From a bacterium (GTDB lineage Bacteria > Bacillota > Bacilli > Lactobacillales > Streptococcaceae), in NCBI GenBank assembly GCA_905221125.1, contig CAJNBY010000007.1:1-64000 (forward strand): a stretch of 64,000 bases of DNA. Direction: 5' to 3'. This document shows, piece after piece, positions 19,881-28,054 of the stretch (the first letter of the stretch is position 1; every line of letters starts with the position of its first letter). The notes under the pieces are model-generated. The model ran no database searches. It was not told the origin of the DNA and saw only the letters and a list, made by a program, of their open reading frames with translations. The position numbers and the translations under genes were made by a program.

Positions 19881-20973
19881 TCCACATAGACCAACCAAGG
19901 CTCTGATTCATCTGGGAGCTATTCGACAAAACATTCAACAAATGGGGGCTCATATCCCTGAAAGAACGCTCAAATTTGCAGTGGTCAAAGCCAATGCTTA
20001 TGGGCATGGGGCTGTTGCCGTTGCCAAGGCGATTCAAGATGATGTTGATGGTTTTTGCGTTTCGAATATCGATGAGGCCATTGAACTCAGACAGGCTGGA
20101 CTTAGCAAGAGAATCCTCATTTTAGGAGTTTCTGAAATCGAAGTTGTTTCTCTAGCTAAAGAATATGACATCACCTTGACAGTGGCTGGGCTAGAGTGGA
20201 CACAAGCTCTTTTAGATAGGGAAGCAGACCTATCAGGTTTGACAGTCCACCTCAAGATTGATTCAGGGATGGGACGGATTGGTTTTAGAGATGCCAGTGA
20301 GGCTGATCAGGCTCAAGCTTTGCTCCAACAACATGGTGCGCATGTTGAGGGGATTTTTACCCACTTTGCGACTGCGGATGAGGAATCAGATGACTACTTT
20401 AATGCCCAGCTAGAACGGTTTAAAGCTATTTTGGCCAGTATGAAAGATCTTCCAGAACTGGTTCATGCCAGCAACTCGGCAACGACTCTTTGGCATGCAG
20501 AGACCATTTTCAATGCCGTCCGTATGGGAGATGCCATGTATGGTCTCAATCCGAGCGGAGAGGTTTTGGACTTTCCCTATGACTTGAAACCAGCCTTGAC
20601 CTTGGAATCTGCTTTAGTCCATGTCAAGACAGTTCCAGCTGGAGCTTGCATGGGCTATGGAGCGACCTATCAGGCAGATAGCGAGCAAGTCATTGCGACT
20701 GTGCCCATCGGCTATGCGGATGGTTGGACACGAGACATGCAGAATTTCTCTGTCTTGGTAGATGGCCAAGCATGCACAATCGTCGGGCGGGTTTCTATGG
20801 ATCAAATTACCATTCGTCTGCCTAAGCTTTATCCGCTAGGAACAAAAGTAACCTTGATCGGCAGTAACGGTGACAAGGAAATCACAGCAACTCAGGTAGC
20901 GACCTACCGTGGCACTATTAACTATGAGGTGGTTTGTCTCCTCAGTGACCGCATTCCGAGAGAATATTATTAG
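19870..20973 (+). CDS. alr: Alanine racemase
   Basis: 367 residues. The PLP-binding lysine lies in [10 protein letters not shown], in the N-terminal TIM barrel, and the C-terminal beta domain carries the second catalytic tyrosine in CMGYGATY. It makes D-alanine for peptidoglycan and teichoic acids, working upstream of Ddl, also encoded in this window (43719). ATG 19870 follows GGAGGA and overlaps the acpS end. Confidence 0.96.
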   Translation: MKASPHRPTKALIHLGAIRQNIQQMGAHIPERTLKFAVVKANAYGHGAVAVAKAIQDDVDGFCVSNIDEAIELRQAGLSKRILILGVSEIEVVSLAKEYDITLTVAGLEWTQALLDREADLSGLTVHLKIDSGMGRIGFRDASEADQAQALLQQHGAHVEGIFTHFATADEESDDYFNAQLERFKAILASMKDLPELVHASNSATTLWHAETIFNAVRMGDAMYGLNPSGEVLDFPYDLKPALTLESALVHVKTVPAGACMGYGATYQADSEQVIATVPIGYADGWTRDMQNFSVLVDGQACTIVGRVSMDQITIRLPKLYPLGTKVTLIGSNGDKEITATQVATYRGTINYEVVCLLSDRIPREYY

Positions 20974-20992
20974 AAAAGAAAGGAGGGTGAGC

Positions 20993-23008
20993 ATGAATCT
21001 ACATCAACCCTTGCATGTCTTACCTGGTGTGGGACCAAAGTCAGCAGAGAAATACGCCAAACTAGGAATTGAAAACTTGCAAGACCTCTTGCTCTACTTT
21101 CCTTTCCGTTACGAAGACTTCAAGACCAAGCAGGTGCTAGAGCTGGAAGACGGCGAAAAGGCGGTTCTGTCTGGTCAAGTCGTGACTCCTGCCAGTGTTC
21201 AGTATTATGGTTTCAAGCGTAATCGTCTGCGCTTTAGTCTCAAGCAGGGAGAAGTCGTTTTTGCGGTGAATTTCTTTAACCAGCCCTATCTAGCAGACAA
21301 GATAGAGTTGGGAGCAACCCTTGCTGTATTTGGAAAATGGGACCGCGCCAAGGCTAGTCTGACAGGGATGAAGGTTCTGGCTCAGGTGGAAGATGACCTC
21401 CAGCCTGTCTATCGTCTGGCTCAGGGAATCAGTCAGGCCGGTCTGGTCAAGGTTATTAAGACGGCCTTTGATCAGAGGTTGGACCTCTTGATTGAGGAAA
21501 ATCTGCCCCAGTCTTTGCTGGACAAATACAAACTCATGTCTCGTTGTCAGGCTGTTCGCGCCATGCATTTCCCCAAGGATTTGGCAGAATACAAGCAGGC
21601 CCTTCGCCGTATCAAGTTTGAGGAACTCTTTTATTTCCAAATGCAATTGCAGACGCTCAAGTCTGAAAACAGAGTTCAGGGAAGCGGTCTGGTTTTGGAG
21701 TGGTCTCAGAAAAAAGTGACAGCTGTTAAAGAAAATCTGCCATTTGCCCTGACCCAAGCTCAGGAAAAGAGTTTGCAGGAAATTTTGACAGACATGAAGT
21801 CCGACCACCACATGAATCGTCTCCTACAAGGGGACGTGGGGAGTGGAAAAACAGTGGTCGCTGGCTTGGCCATGTTTGCGGCGGTGACGGCTGGCTATCA
21901 GGCAGCCCTCATGGTGCCGACAGAGATTCTAGCAGAGCAGCATTTTGAGAGTTTGAAGGGTCTTTTTCCGGACTTGAAACTGGCTCTCTTGACAGGTTCC
22001 TTAAAAGCTGCAGAAAAAAGAGAAGTCTTGGAGACCATTTCCAAGGGTGAGGCTGATTTGATTATTGGAACCCACGCTCTGATACAAGATGGGGTGGATT
22101 ATGCTCGTCTTGGTTTGATTATCATCGATGAGCAGCACCGTTTTGGTGTGGGGCAAAGGCGTATTTTACGGGAAAAAGGCGACAATCCTGATGTTCTCAT
22201 GATGACGGCGACTCCTATTCCACGGACGCTGGCTATCACAGCCTTTGGTGATATGGATGTTTCCATTATCGACCAGATGCCAGCAGGGCGGAAGCCTATT
22301 GTGACGCGCTGGATCAAACATGAGCAACTGCCTCAGGTCTTGACTTGGTTAGAGGGGGAAATCCAAAAAGGTTCTCAAGCCTATGTTATCTCTCCCTTGA
22401 TTGAAGAATCAGAAGCTCTGGATTTGAAAAATGCCATTGCATTGTCTGAGGAGCTGACAGCTCATTTTGCTGGCAAGGCTGAGGTTGCTCTGCTACACGG
22501 TAAGATGAAGAGTGACGAAAAAGACCAGATTATGCAGGAGTTCAAAGAGAGAAAGACGGATATTCTGGTTTCGACAACGGTTATCGAGGTCGGGGTCAAT
22601 GTTCCCAATGCGACCGTTATGATTATTATGGATGCCGATCGCTTCGGTCTCAGCCAGCTTCACCAGCTCAGAGGTCGTGTTGGTCGGGGAGATAAGCAGT
22701 CCTATGCTGTTCTCGTTGCCAATCCCAAGACGGATTCTGGGAAAGACCGCATGCGCATCATGACAGAAACGACTAATGGATTTGTCCTTGCGGAGGAAGA
22801 TTGGAAAATGCGGGGTTCTGGTGAGATTTTTGGAACCAGACAGTCAGGTATTCCAGAGTTCCAAGTGGCTGATATTATCGAAGATTTTCCGATTTTAGAA
22901 GAAGCCAGAAAGGTTGCTAGCTACATTAGTTCTATCGAAGGTTGGCAAGAGGATCCGGAGTGGCGCATGATTGCTCTTCATTTGGAAAAGAAAGAACATC
23001 TAGATTAA
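20993..23008 (+). CDS. recG: ATP-dependent DNA helicase RecG
   Basis: 671 residues. A wedge/OB domain (~1-240) is followed by a helicase core with Walker A GDVGSGKT, the DEQHRFG box, TATPIPRTL, and the C-terminal motif QLRGRVGR. RecG remodels stalled forks and branched DNA. ATG 20993 follows AGGAGG at 20981. The last 24 codons are repeated, out of context, at 23211-23283. Confidence 0.96.
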   Translation: MNLHQPLHVLPGVGPKSAEKYAKLGIENLQDLLLYFPFRYEDFKTKQVLELEDGEKAVLSGQVVTPASVQYYGFKRNRLRFSLKQGEVVFAVNFFNQPYLADKIELGATLAVFGKWDRAKASLTGMKVLAQVEDDLQPVYRLAQGISQAGLVKVIKTAFDQRLDLLIEENLPQSLLDKYKLMSRCQAVRAMHFPKDLAEYKQALRRIKFEELFYFQMQLQTLKSENRVQGSGLVLEWSQKKVTAVKENLPFALTQAQEKSLQEILTDMKSDHHMNRLLQGDVGSGKTVVAGLAMFAAVTAGYQAALMVPTEILAEQHFESLKGLFPDLKLALLTGSLKAAEKREVLETISKGEADLIIGTHALIQDGVDYARLGLIIIDEQHRFGVGQRRILREKGDNPDVLMMTATPIPRTLAITAFGDMDVSIIDQMPAGRKPIVTRWIKHEQLPQVLTWLEGEIQKGSQAYVISPLIEESEALDLKNAIALSEELTAHFAGKAEVALLHGKMKSDEKDQIMQEFKERKTDILVSTTVIEVGVNVPNATVMIIMDADRFGLSQLHQLRGRVGRGDKQSYAVLVANPKTDSGKDRMRIMTETTNGFVLAEEDWKMRGSGEIFGTRQSGIPEFQVADIIEDFPILEEARKVASYISSIEGWQEDPEWRMIALHLEKKEHLD

Positions 23009-23014
23009 GCTTTC

Positions 23015-23058
23015 TCTAAGGAAAACTTAAGCTAGCTTTCAGGTTTGGCCCTTATACT
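23015..23058 (+). promoter_or_regulatory. Promoter with CiaR-like box before micro-ORF copy 1
   Basis: TCTAAG (23015-23020), five bases, then CTTAAG (23026-23031), resembling the CiaR direct repeat TTTAAG-N5-TTTAAG with one mismatch in each half. A TATACT -10 follows at 23053-23058, with no good -35, as expected for an activator-dependent promoter. CiaR control is inference. Confidence 0.45.
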
Positions 23059-23089
23059 AGAGTCATCAAAAAGAAACGAGGACTCTCAG

Positions 23090-23152
23090 ATGACAGTAAC
23101 GATTAAAGTAAATTACCAAACCACTTTCCAAAAGAAAGAAGCAACAAAATAA
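23090..23152 (+). CDS. Micro-ORF copy 1, 20-residue basic peptide
   Basis: MTVTIKVNYQTTFQKKEATK, net positive charge, with no signal peptide or hydrophobic stretch. A GAGGA ribosome site lies 8 bases before the ATG, a -10 element 32 bases upstream and a terminator 14 bases after the stop, so it has all parts of a free-standing gene. The function is unknown. The transcript (~120 nt) could also act as a small RNA. Confidence 0.5.
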   Translation: MTVTIKVNYQTTFQKKEATK

Positions 23153-23165
23153 GATTGAACAGGAG

Positions 23166-23189
23166 AAAAGGGCGGAACTGCTCTTTTTT
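23166..23189 (+). terminator. Terminator of micro-ORF copy 1
   Basis: AAAAGGGC (23166-23173) pairs with GCTCTTTT (23180-23187, one G-U pair), followed by TT. Confidence 0.8.
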
Positions 23190-23289
23190 CGTTAGCAATA
23201 CTATGTAGACCGAAGGTTGGCAAGAGGATCCAGAATGGCGCATGATTGCCCTTCATCTGGAAAAGAAAGAATATCTAGCTTAAGCTTTC

Positions 23290-23333
23290 TCTAAGGAAAA
23301 CTTAAGCTAGCTTTCAGGTTTGGCCCTTATACT
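23290..23333 (+). promoter_or_regulatory. Promoter with CiaR-like box before micro-ORF copy 2
   Basis: The same TCTAAG-N5-CTTAAG and TATACT layout as copy 1, shifted by 275 bases with identical spacing. Confidence 0.45.
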
Positions 23334-23364
23334 AGAGTTATCAAAAAGAAACGAGGACTCTCAT

Positions 23365-23427
23365 ATGACAGTAACGATTAAAGTAAATTACCAAACCACT
23401 TTTCAAAAGAAAGAAGCAAAAAATTAA
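23365..23427 (+). CDS. Micro-ORF copy 2, 20-residue basic peptide
   Basis: The same first 18 residues as copy 1; the last two are KN instead of TK. The Phe codon differs silently (TTT for TTC). The ribosome site and spacing are the same. The preserved reading frame suggests, but does not prove, that the peptide itself matters. Confidence 0.5.
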   Translation: MTVTIKVNYQTTFQKKEAKN

Positions 23428-23440
23428 GATTGAATAGAAG

Positions 23441-23467
23441 AAGAGCGAAATGCTCTTTTTTTGTTTT
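23441..23467 (+). terminator. Terminator of micro-ORF copy 2
   Basis: AAGAGC (23441-23446) pairs with GCTCTT (23452-23457) and is followed by a long T-run. Its stem and loop differ from the copy 1 terminator although the function is kept. Confidence 0.75.
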
Positions 23468-23599
23468 TAAAACTACTTTCAGTCCACAATCCTAAAAATA
23501 AAGAATCTAAAATCACTTTCTATTTGCTCTTCTTTCTTGCATTGCTTTCTTAGATATGCTACAGTTGTGATAGCGATTACAAAATAAAAGGAGTATGCT

Positions 23600-24580
23600 A
23601 TGAAAAATCCAGCTTTGCTAGAAGAAATTAAGACCTATAAAGGCAGGGATGAGGTGCCAGAAGACTTTGATATTTTCTGGGATGAGGAAGTGAAAAAAGT
23701 TTCAACTCTTCCAGCCTACCAGTTGGAGGAGAGGGATTTCCACATTCCTCAAGTCAGGTGCTATGAGTTAACATTTGAAGGAACGAATGAGGGAAAGGTT
23801 TATGCGCGCGTCGTTCTTCCAAAAAGTGAGGGGAAAGTTCCTATAATCTTCCATTTCCATGGTTATATGGGACGTGGCTGGGACTGGGCTGACATGCTGG
23901 CCTATACTGTGGCTGGTTACGGTGTTGTCTCCATGGATGTGCGGGGCCAGTCAGGTTACTCGCAAGACGGCTTGCGTTCTCCTCTTGGAAATACCGTTAA
24001 GGGGCATATCATCCGTGGTGCTGTGGAAGGTCGGGACCATCTCTTTTATAAGGATGTTTATCTGGATATTTACCAGTTGGTTGAAATTATTGCTAGTCTA
24101 CCTCAGGTAGATGAGAATCGACTTTCAAGTTATGGTGCCTCGCAAGGAGGGGCTCTAGCCTTGGTTGCGGCGGCGCTCAATCCACGAATTCAGAAAACAG
24201 TTGCTATCTATCCTTTCTTGTCAGACTTCAGACGGGTGCTTGAGATTGGTAATACCAGCGAAGCCTATGACGAACTTTTCCGATATTTCAAGTTTCACGA
24301 TCCATTCCATGAAACAGAGGAGGAAATCATGGCGACCCTTGCCTATATCGATGTGAAAAATCTTGCCCATCGTATCAAGAGTGAGGTCAAGATGATTACG
24401 GGCTTGGACGATGATGTTTGTTATCCTATAACCCAGTTTGCGATTTATAATCGTCTGACTTGCGACAAGGCCTATCGTATCATGCCCGAGTATGCCCACG
24501 AAGCCATGAATGTTTTTGTCAATGATCAAGTCTACAACTGGCTCTGTGGCAGTGAGATTCCTTTTAAATATGTGAAGTGA
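23600..24580 (+). CDS. axe1: Acetyl xylan esterase / cephalosporin-C deacetylase (carbohydrate esterase family 7)
   Basis: 326 residues, without a signal peptide, so intracellular. The CE7 marks are present: RGQ (115-117), nucleophile Ser181 in GASQGG, an Asp in the GLDDDV segment (~270) and His300 in HEAMN. It removes acetyl groups from small acetylated sugars. Its position next to the sialic-acid genes suggests a role in host or dietary glycan use; the in vivo substrate is not known. Confidence 0.92.
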   Translation: MKNPALLEEIKTYKGRDEVPEDFDIFWDEEVKKVSTLPAYQLEERDFHIPQVRCYELTFEGTNEGKVYARVVLPKSEGKVPIIFHFHGYMGRGWDWADMLAYTVAGYGVVSMDVRGQSGYSQDGLRSPLGNTVKGHIIRGAVEGRDHLFYKDVYLDIYQLVEIIASLPQVDENRLSSYGASQGGALALVAAALNPRIQKTVAIYPFLSDFRRVLEIGNTSEAYDELFRYFKFHDPFHETEEEIMATLAYIDVKNLAHRIKSEVKMITGLDDDVCYPITQFAIYNRLTCDKAYRIMPEYAHEAMNVFVNDQVYNWLCGSEIPFKYVK

Positions 24581-24585
24581 TGAAT

Positions 24586-24719
24586 GAGAGGCTGAGAAAA
24601 AAGTCTTTGAAATCAGGGAAACGTATAGTATCAGGTGTTGAACAACCTTGATATTATGCGTTTTATTGTGGGTATTACTTCATTTTTTCCTGAAATTGAG
24701 TTTTTGCCCAGCCTCTTTA
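24586..24719. repeat. Palindromic repeat and terminator after axe1 (SPRITE-like)
   Basis: GAGAGGCTGAG... at the left end pairs with ...CAGCCTCTTTA at the right end. Between them is a second hairpin, AAACGTATAGTATCAGG with CCTTGATATTATGCGTTTTA. The inner hairpin closely resembles the one after ileS (56747-56793), so it is a dispersed element. The layout suggests the pneumococcal SPRITE family of terminator-like repeats, but I could not compare it with a consensus. Confidence 0.55.
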
Positions 24720-24802
24720 CATTAATAATCAATGTGACTAGAACGTGCCATATATTTTCTGAATGAACTATAACAAAGAGGAGTATATCTTAATTTTAAA
24801 TA

Positions 24803-24851
24803 AACCAGTCTAGAGCCTAAGAAGATAGTGAGGGTTCTAGATTGGTTTTTA
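24803..24851. terminator. Second terminator in the axe1-nan gap
   Basis: AACCAGTCTAGAGCC (24803-24817) pairs with GGTTCTAGATTGGTT (24833-24847), followed by TTT. No gene lies between it and the previous terminator, only ~80 bp with a ribosome-site-like AAGAGGAG at 24776-24783. It may have ended a gene that is now gone. The rest of 24852-25045 is AT-rich, and I see nothing in it. Confidence 0.75.
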
Positions 24852-25045
24852 ATAATTGATAAAATTAGATTTATATTTAAAGTGGTTTTAGACAATAAAA
24901 ATTTTTAAGCCATTTTATAATGGTTGTTTTATAATTGTATTACCTAAGTATAAAAAAAGATTAATATATTTGGCATAGAAAGTAGTTTCTTAATAATGTG
25001 TTATATAAAATATTTATAAAAGTATATTCTATCGCACAACAAATA

Positions 25046-25074
25046 TTGAAAGCGCTTTTAAAAAGGTATATAAT
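25046..25074 (+). promoter_or_regulatory. Promoter with overlapping cre site, first nan operon
   Basis: TTGAAA (25046-25051), a 17-base spacer and TATAAT (25069-25074). The 14-mer TGAAAGCGCTTTTA (25047-25060) overlaps the -35 and fits the CcpA cre consensus with one mismatch, so CcpA would block RNA polymerase when preferred sugars are present. Confidence 0.8.
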
Positions 25075-25282
25075 GGGTTCATAAAACAAGGAAAATGAAG
25101 CATAGACAAGACATGTTATAAGAAATGTAATAAATAATTTTCTTGGAGTTTATCGTATGTAAGAAATAGAAATAAATTCTTGATAGAATTGAGAATTAAC
25201 ATATCGTAAACTATATATTTTTAAAATAGGGAGTGTGGTGCTACTATATATAAATAAAAATTTGTAGAAAGGAGGATACGGT

Positions 25283-25735
25283 ATGATTATTACAAAAATT
25301 AGTCGTTTAGGAACTTATGTGGGAGTAAATCCACATTTTGCAACATTAATAGATTTTCTAGAAAAAACAGGACTAGAAAATTTAACAGAAGGTCCGATTG
25401 ATATTGATGGAGATCGATTGTTTGGGAATTGTTTTACTTATCTAGCAGACGGTCAAGCAGGAGCATTCTTTGAAACTCACCAAAAATATTTAGATATTCA
25501 TTTAGTTTTGGAAAACGAAGAAGCCATGGCTGTTACTTCGCCAGAAAATGTAAGCGTTACCCAAAAATACGATGATGAGAAAGATATTGAATTATACACA
25601 GGTGAGGTGGAACAGTTAGTGCATTTGAGATCAGGAGAATGCCTCATCACTTTTCCAGAAGATTTACATCAACCAAAGGTTCGTATAAATGATGAACCTG
25701 TGAAAAAAGTTGTCTTTAAAGTTGCGATTTCTTAA
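25283..25735 (+). CDS. YhcH/NanQ-like protein (DUF386), first copy
   Basis: 150 residues. A cupin-like fold protein of the YhcH/YiaL family, found in sialic-acid loci. The His/Glu-rich centre (ETHQKYLDIHLV) and C-terminal FPEDLHQP hold likely metal ligands. E. coli NanQ of this family speeds interconversion of sialic-acid anomers; the same role is inferred here. It is first in the operon with the transporter and nanB. A second copy lies at 36598. Confidence 0.85.
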   Translation: MIITKISRLGTYVGVNPHFATLIDFLEKTGLENLTEGPIDIDGDRLFGNCFTYLADGQAGAFFETHQKYLDIHLVLENEEAMAVTSPENVSVTQKYDDEKDIELYTGEVEQLVHLRSGECLITFPEDLHQPKVRINDEPVKKVVFKVAIS

Positions 25736-25753
25736 TGTAGAAAGGGAAGAACC

Positions 25754-27091
25754 ATGAAAAAAATGAGAAAGTTTTTATGTCTAGCCGGAATTGCGCTAGC
25801 AGCCGTTGCCTTGGTAGCTTGTTCAGGAAAGAAAGAAAATACAGCTGACACTGAACCACCGACAGAATTATCTGGTGAGATTACAATGTGGCACTCCTTT
25901 ACTCAAGGACCACGTTTAGAAAGTATTCAAAAATCAGCAGATGCTTTCATGCAAAAGCATCCAAAAACAAAAATCAAGATTGAAACATTCTCTTGGAATG
26001 ACTTCTATACTAAATGGACTACAGGTTTAGCAAATGGAAATGTGCCAGATATCAGTACAGCTCTTCCTAACCAAGTAATGGAAATGGTAAACTCAGATGC
26101 TTTGGTTCCGCTAAACGATTCTATCAAGCGTATTGGACAGGATAAATTTAACGAAACTGCCTTAAATGAAGCAAAAATTAAAGATGATTACTACTCTGTT
26201 CCTCTTTATTCACATGCACAAGTTATGTGGGTTAGAACTGATTTATTAAAAGAACATAATATTGAGGTTCCTAAAACTTGGGATCAACTCTATGAAGCTT
26301 CTAAAAAATTGAAAGAAGCTGGAGTTTATGGATTGTCTGTTCCGTTTGGAACAAATGACTTAATGGCAACACGTTTCTTGAACTTCTACGTACGTAGTGG
26401 TGGTGGAAGTCTCTTGACAAAAGATCTTAAAGCTGATTTGACAAGTCAACTTGCTCAAGATGGTATTAAATACTGGGTTAAATTGTATAAAGAAATTTCA
26501 CCTCAAGATTCTTTGAACTTTAATGTCCTTCAACAAGCTACCTTGTTCTATCAAGGAAAAACAGCATTTGACTTTAACTCTGGCTTCCATATTGGAGGAA
26601 TTAATGCCAACAGTCCTCAATTGATTGATTCGATTGATGCTTATCCTATTCCAAAAATCAAAGAATCTGATAAAGACCAAGGAATTGAAACCTCAAACAT
26701 TCCAATGGTTGTTTGGAAAAATTCAAAACACCCAGAAGTTGCTAAAGCATTCTTAGAATCACTTTATAATGAAGAAGACTATGTTAAATTCCTTGATTCA
26801 ACTCCAGTAGGTATGTTGCCAACTATTAAGGGGATTAGCGATTCTGCAGCCTATAAAGAAAATGAAACTCGTAAGAAATTTAAACATGCTGAAGAAGTAA
26901 TTACTGAGGCTGTTAAAAAAGGTACTGCTATTGGTTATGAAAATGGACCAAGTGTACAAGCTGGTATGTTGACTAACCAACACATTATTGAACAAATGTT
27001 CCAAGATATCATTTCAAATGGAACAGATCCTATGAAAGCAGCAAAAGAAGCAGAAAAACAACTAAACGATTTATTTGAGGCTGCTCAGTAG
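25754..27091 (+). CDS. Sugar ABC transporter substrate-binding lipoprotein
   Basis: 445 residues. A lipoprotein signal with lipobox LVAC (Cys ~23) is followed by a family 1 extracellular solute-binding fold (SGEITMWHSF start). With the two permeases downstream it forms an importer lacking its own ATPase; such streptococcal importers share MsmK. Its place upstream of nanB and the Gfo/Idh oxidoreductase suggests 2,7-anhydro-Neu5Ac, or a related sialic-acid form, as ligand. Confidence 0.9.
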   Translation: MKKMRKFLCLAGIALAAVALVACSGKKENTADTEPPTELSGEITMWHSFTQGPRLESIQKSADAFMQKHPKTKIKIETFSWNDFYTKWTTGLANGNVPDISTALPNQVMEMVNSDALVPLNDSIKRIGQDKFNETALNEAKIKDDYYSVPLYSHAQVMWVRTDLLKEHNIEVPKTWDQLYEASKKLKEAGVYGLSVPFGTNDLMATRFLNFYVRSGGGSLLTKDLKADLTSQLAQDGIKYWVKLYKEISPQDSLNFNVLQQATLFYQGKTAFDFNSGFHIGGINANSPQLIDSIDAYPIPKIKESDKDQGIETSNIPMVVWKNSKHPEVAKAFLESLYNEEDYVKFLDSTPVGMLPTIKGISDSAAYKENETRKKFKHAEEVITEAVKKGTAIGYENGPSVQAGMLTNQHIIEQMFQDIISNGTDPMKAAKEAEKQLNDLFEAAQ

Positions 27092-27114
27092 ATGTAAAAG
27101 ACTAGAAAATAGGT

Positions 27115-27142
27115 GGGCTAGTGAGCTGAAAAGCCCTAGCCC
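27115..27142 (+). other. Intercistronic stem-loop after the binding-protein gene
   Basis: GGGCTAG (27115-27121) pairs with CTAGCCC (27136-27142) without a T-tract. Stem-loops here often protect the binding-protein part of the mRNA, giving more binding protein than permease; that is inferred. Confidence 0.5.
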
Positions 27143-27169
27143 AATATTGTAAAAGAAGGGAGAAGGAGA

Positions 27170-28054
27170 ATGGTTAAAGAACGAAATTTAACTCGCTGGA
27201 TATTTGTTTTGCCAGCTCTGATTATCGTAGGATTACTCTTTGTTTATCCGTTTTTCTCGAGTATTTTTTATAGCTTTACCAATAAGCATTTGATTATGCC
27301 TAATTATAAATTTGTTGGTTTAGCTAACTATAAAGCTGTGCTATCAGATCCCAACTTCTTTAATGCGTTCTTTAATTCAATTAAGTGGACCGTTTTCTCA
27401 TTAGTTGGTCAAGTTTTAGTAGGGTTTGTATTGGCTTTAGCTCTTCACAGAGTACGCCACTTCAAGAAATTATATAGGACCTTATTGATTGTTCCTTGGG
27501 CATTTCCTACCATCGTTATTGCCTTTTCTTGGCAGTGGATTCTAAACGGGGTTTATGGCTACTTACCTAATCTAATCGTAAAATTAGGTTTAATGGAACA
27601 TACGCCTGCATTTTTGACAGATAGTACATGGGCATTCCTATGTTTGGTGTTTATCAACATTTGGTTTGGAGCGCCGATGATTATGGTTAATGTACTTTCA
27701 GCTTTGCAAACAGTACCCGAAGAACAATTTGAGGCTGCTAAGATAGATGGTGCTTCAAGTTGGCAGGTGTTCAAATTTATCGTCTTTCCACATATTAAAG
27801 TGGTTGTAGGGCTTCTAGTTGTTTTGAGAACTGTATGGATCTTTAATAACTTTGACATTATCTACCTAATTACTGGTGGTGGACCAGCCAATGCTACAAC
27901 GACGCTTCCAATTTTTGCTTACAACCTAGGTTGGGGAACTAAATTGTTGGGTCGTGCTTCAGCAGTGACAGTATTGCTCTTTATCTTCTTGGTGGCAATT
28001 TGCTTTATCTACTTTGCTATCATCAGTAAGTGGGAAAAGGAGGGTAGAAAATAA
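27170..28054 (+). CDS. Sugar ABC transporter permease, first subunit (sialic-acid locus)
   Basis: 294 residues, six transmembrane segments, and the ATPase-contact EAA loop (EEQFEAAKIDGASSWQVF). It belongs to the MalF-like carbohydrate permeases. Its last base overlaps the start of the second permease. Confidence 0.92.
   Translation: MVKERNLTRWIFVLPALIIVGLLFVYPFFSSIFYSFTNKHLIMPNYKFVGLANYKAVLSDPNFFNAFFNSIKWTVFSLVGQVLVGFVLALALHRVRHFKKLYRTLLIVPWAFPTIVIAFSWQWILNGVYGYLPNLIVKLGLMEHTPAFLTDSTWAFLCLVFINIWFGAPMIMVNVLSALQTVPEEQFEAAKIDGASSWQVFKFIVFPHIKVVVGLLVVLRTVWIFNNFDIIYLITGGGPANATTTLPIFAYNLGWGTKLLGRASAVTVLLFIFLVAICFIYFAIISKWEKEGRK

Larger units (their letters stand above)
22937..23190 (+). repeat. 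Tandem repeat copy 1: recG 3' end, promoter, micro-ORF, terminator
   Basis: The segment from EGWQEDPEWRM of recG to the terminator recurs 275 bp downstream. From the recG stop to the micro-ORF the copies differ by only a few bases; they diverge more in the terminator loop. Confidence 0.9.
23211..23467 (+). repeat. Tandem repeat copy 2, with a recG 3' remnant
   Basis: It begins with 24 codons matching the recG end (EGWQEDPEWRMIALHLEKKE, then YLA-stop). Most of its differences from recG are at third codon positions, so this piece once evolved as a real recG end. That points to a recombination between homologous chromosomes rather than a simple local duplication. Confidence 0.85.

Noticed and set aside
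21290..21811. 173-codon frame antisense to recG
   Set aside because: A shadow of recG, with no homology features and no ribosome site.
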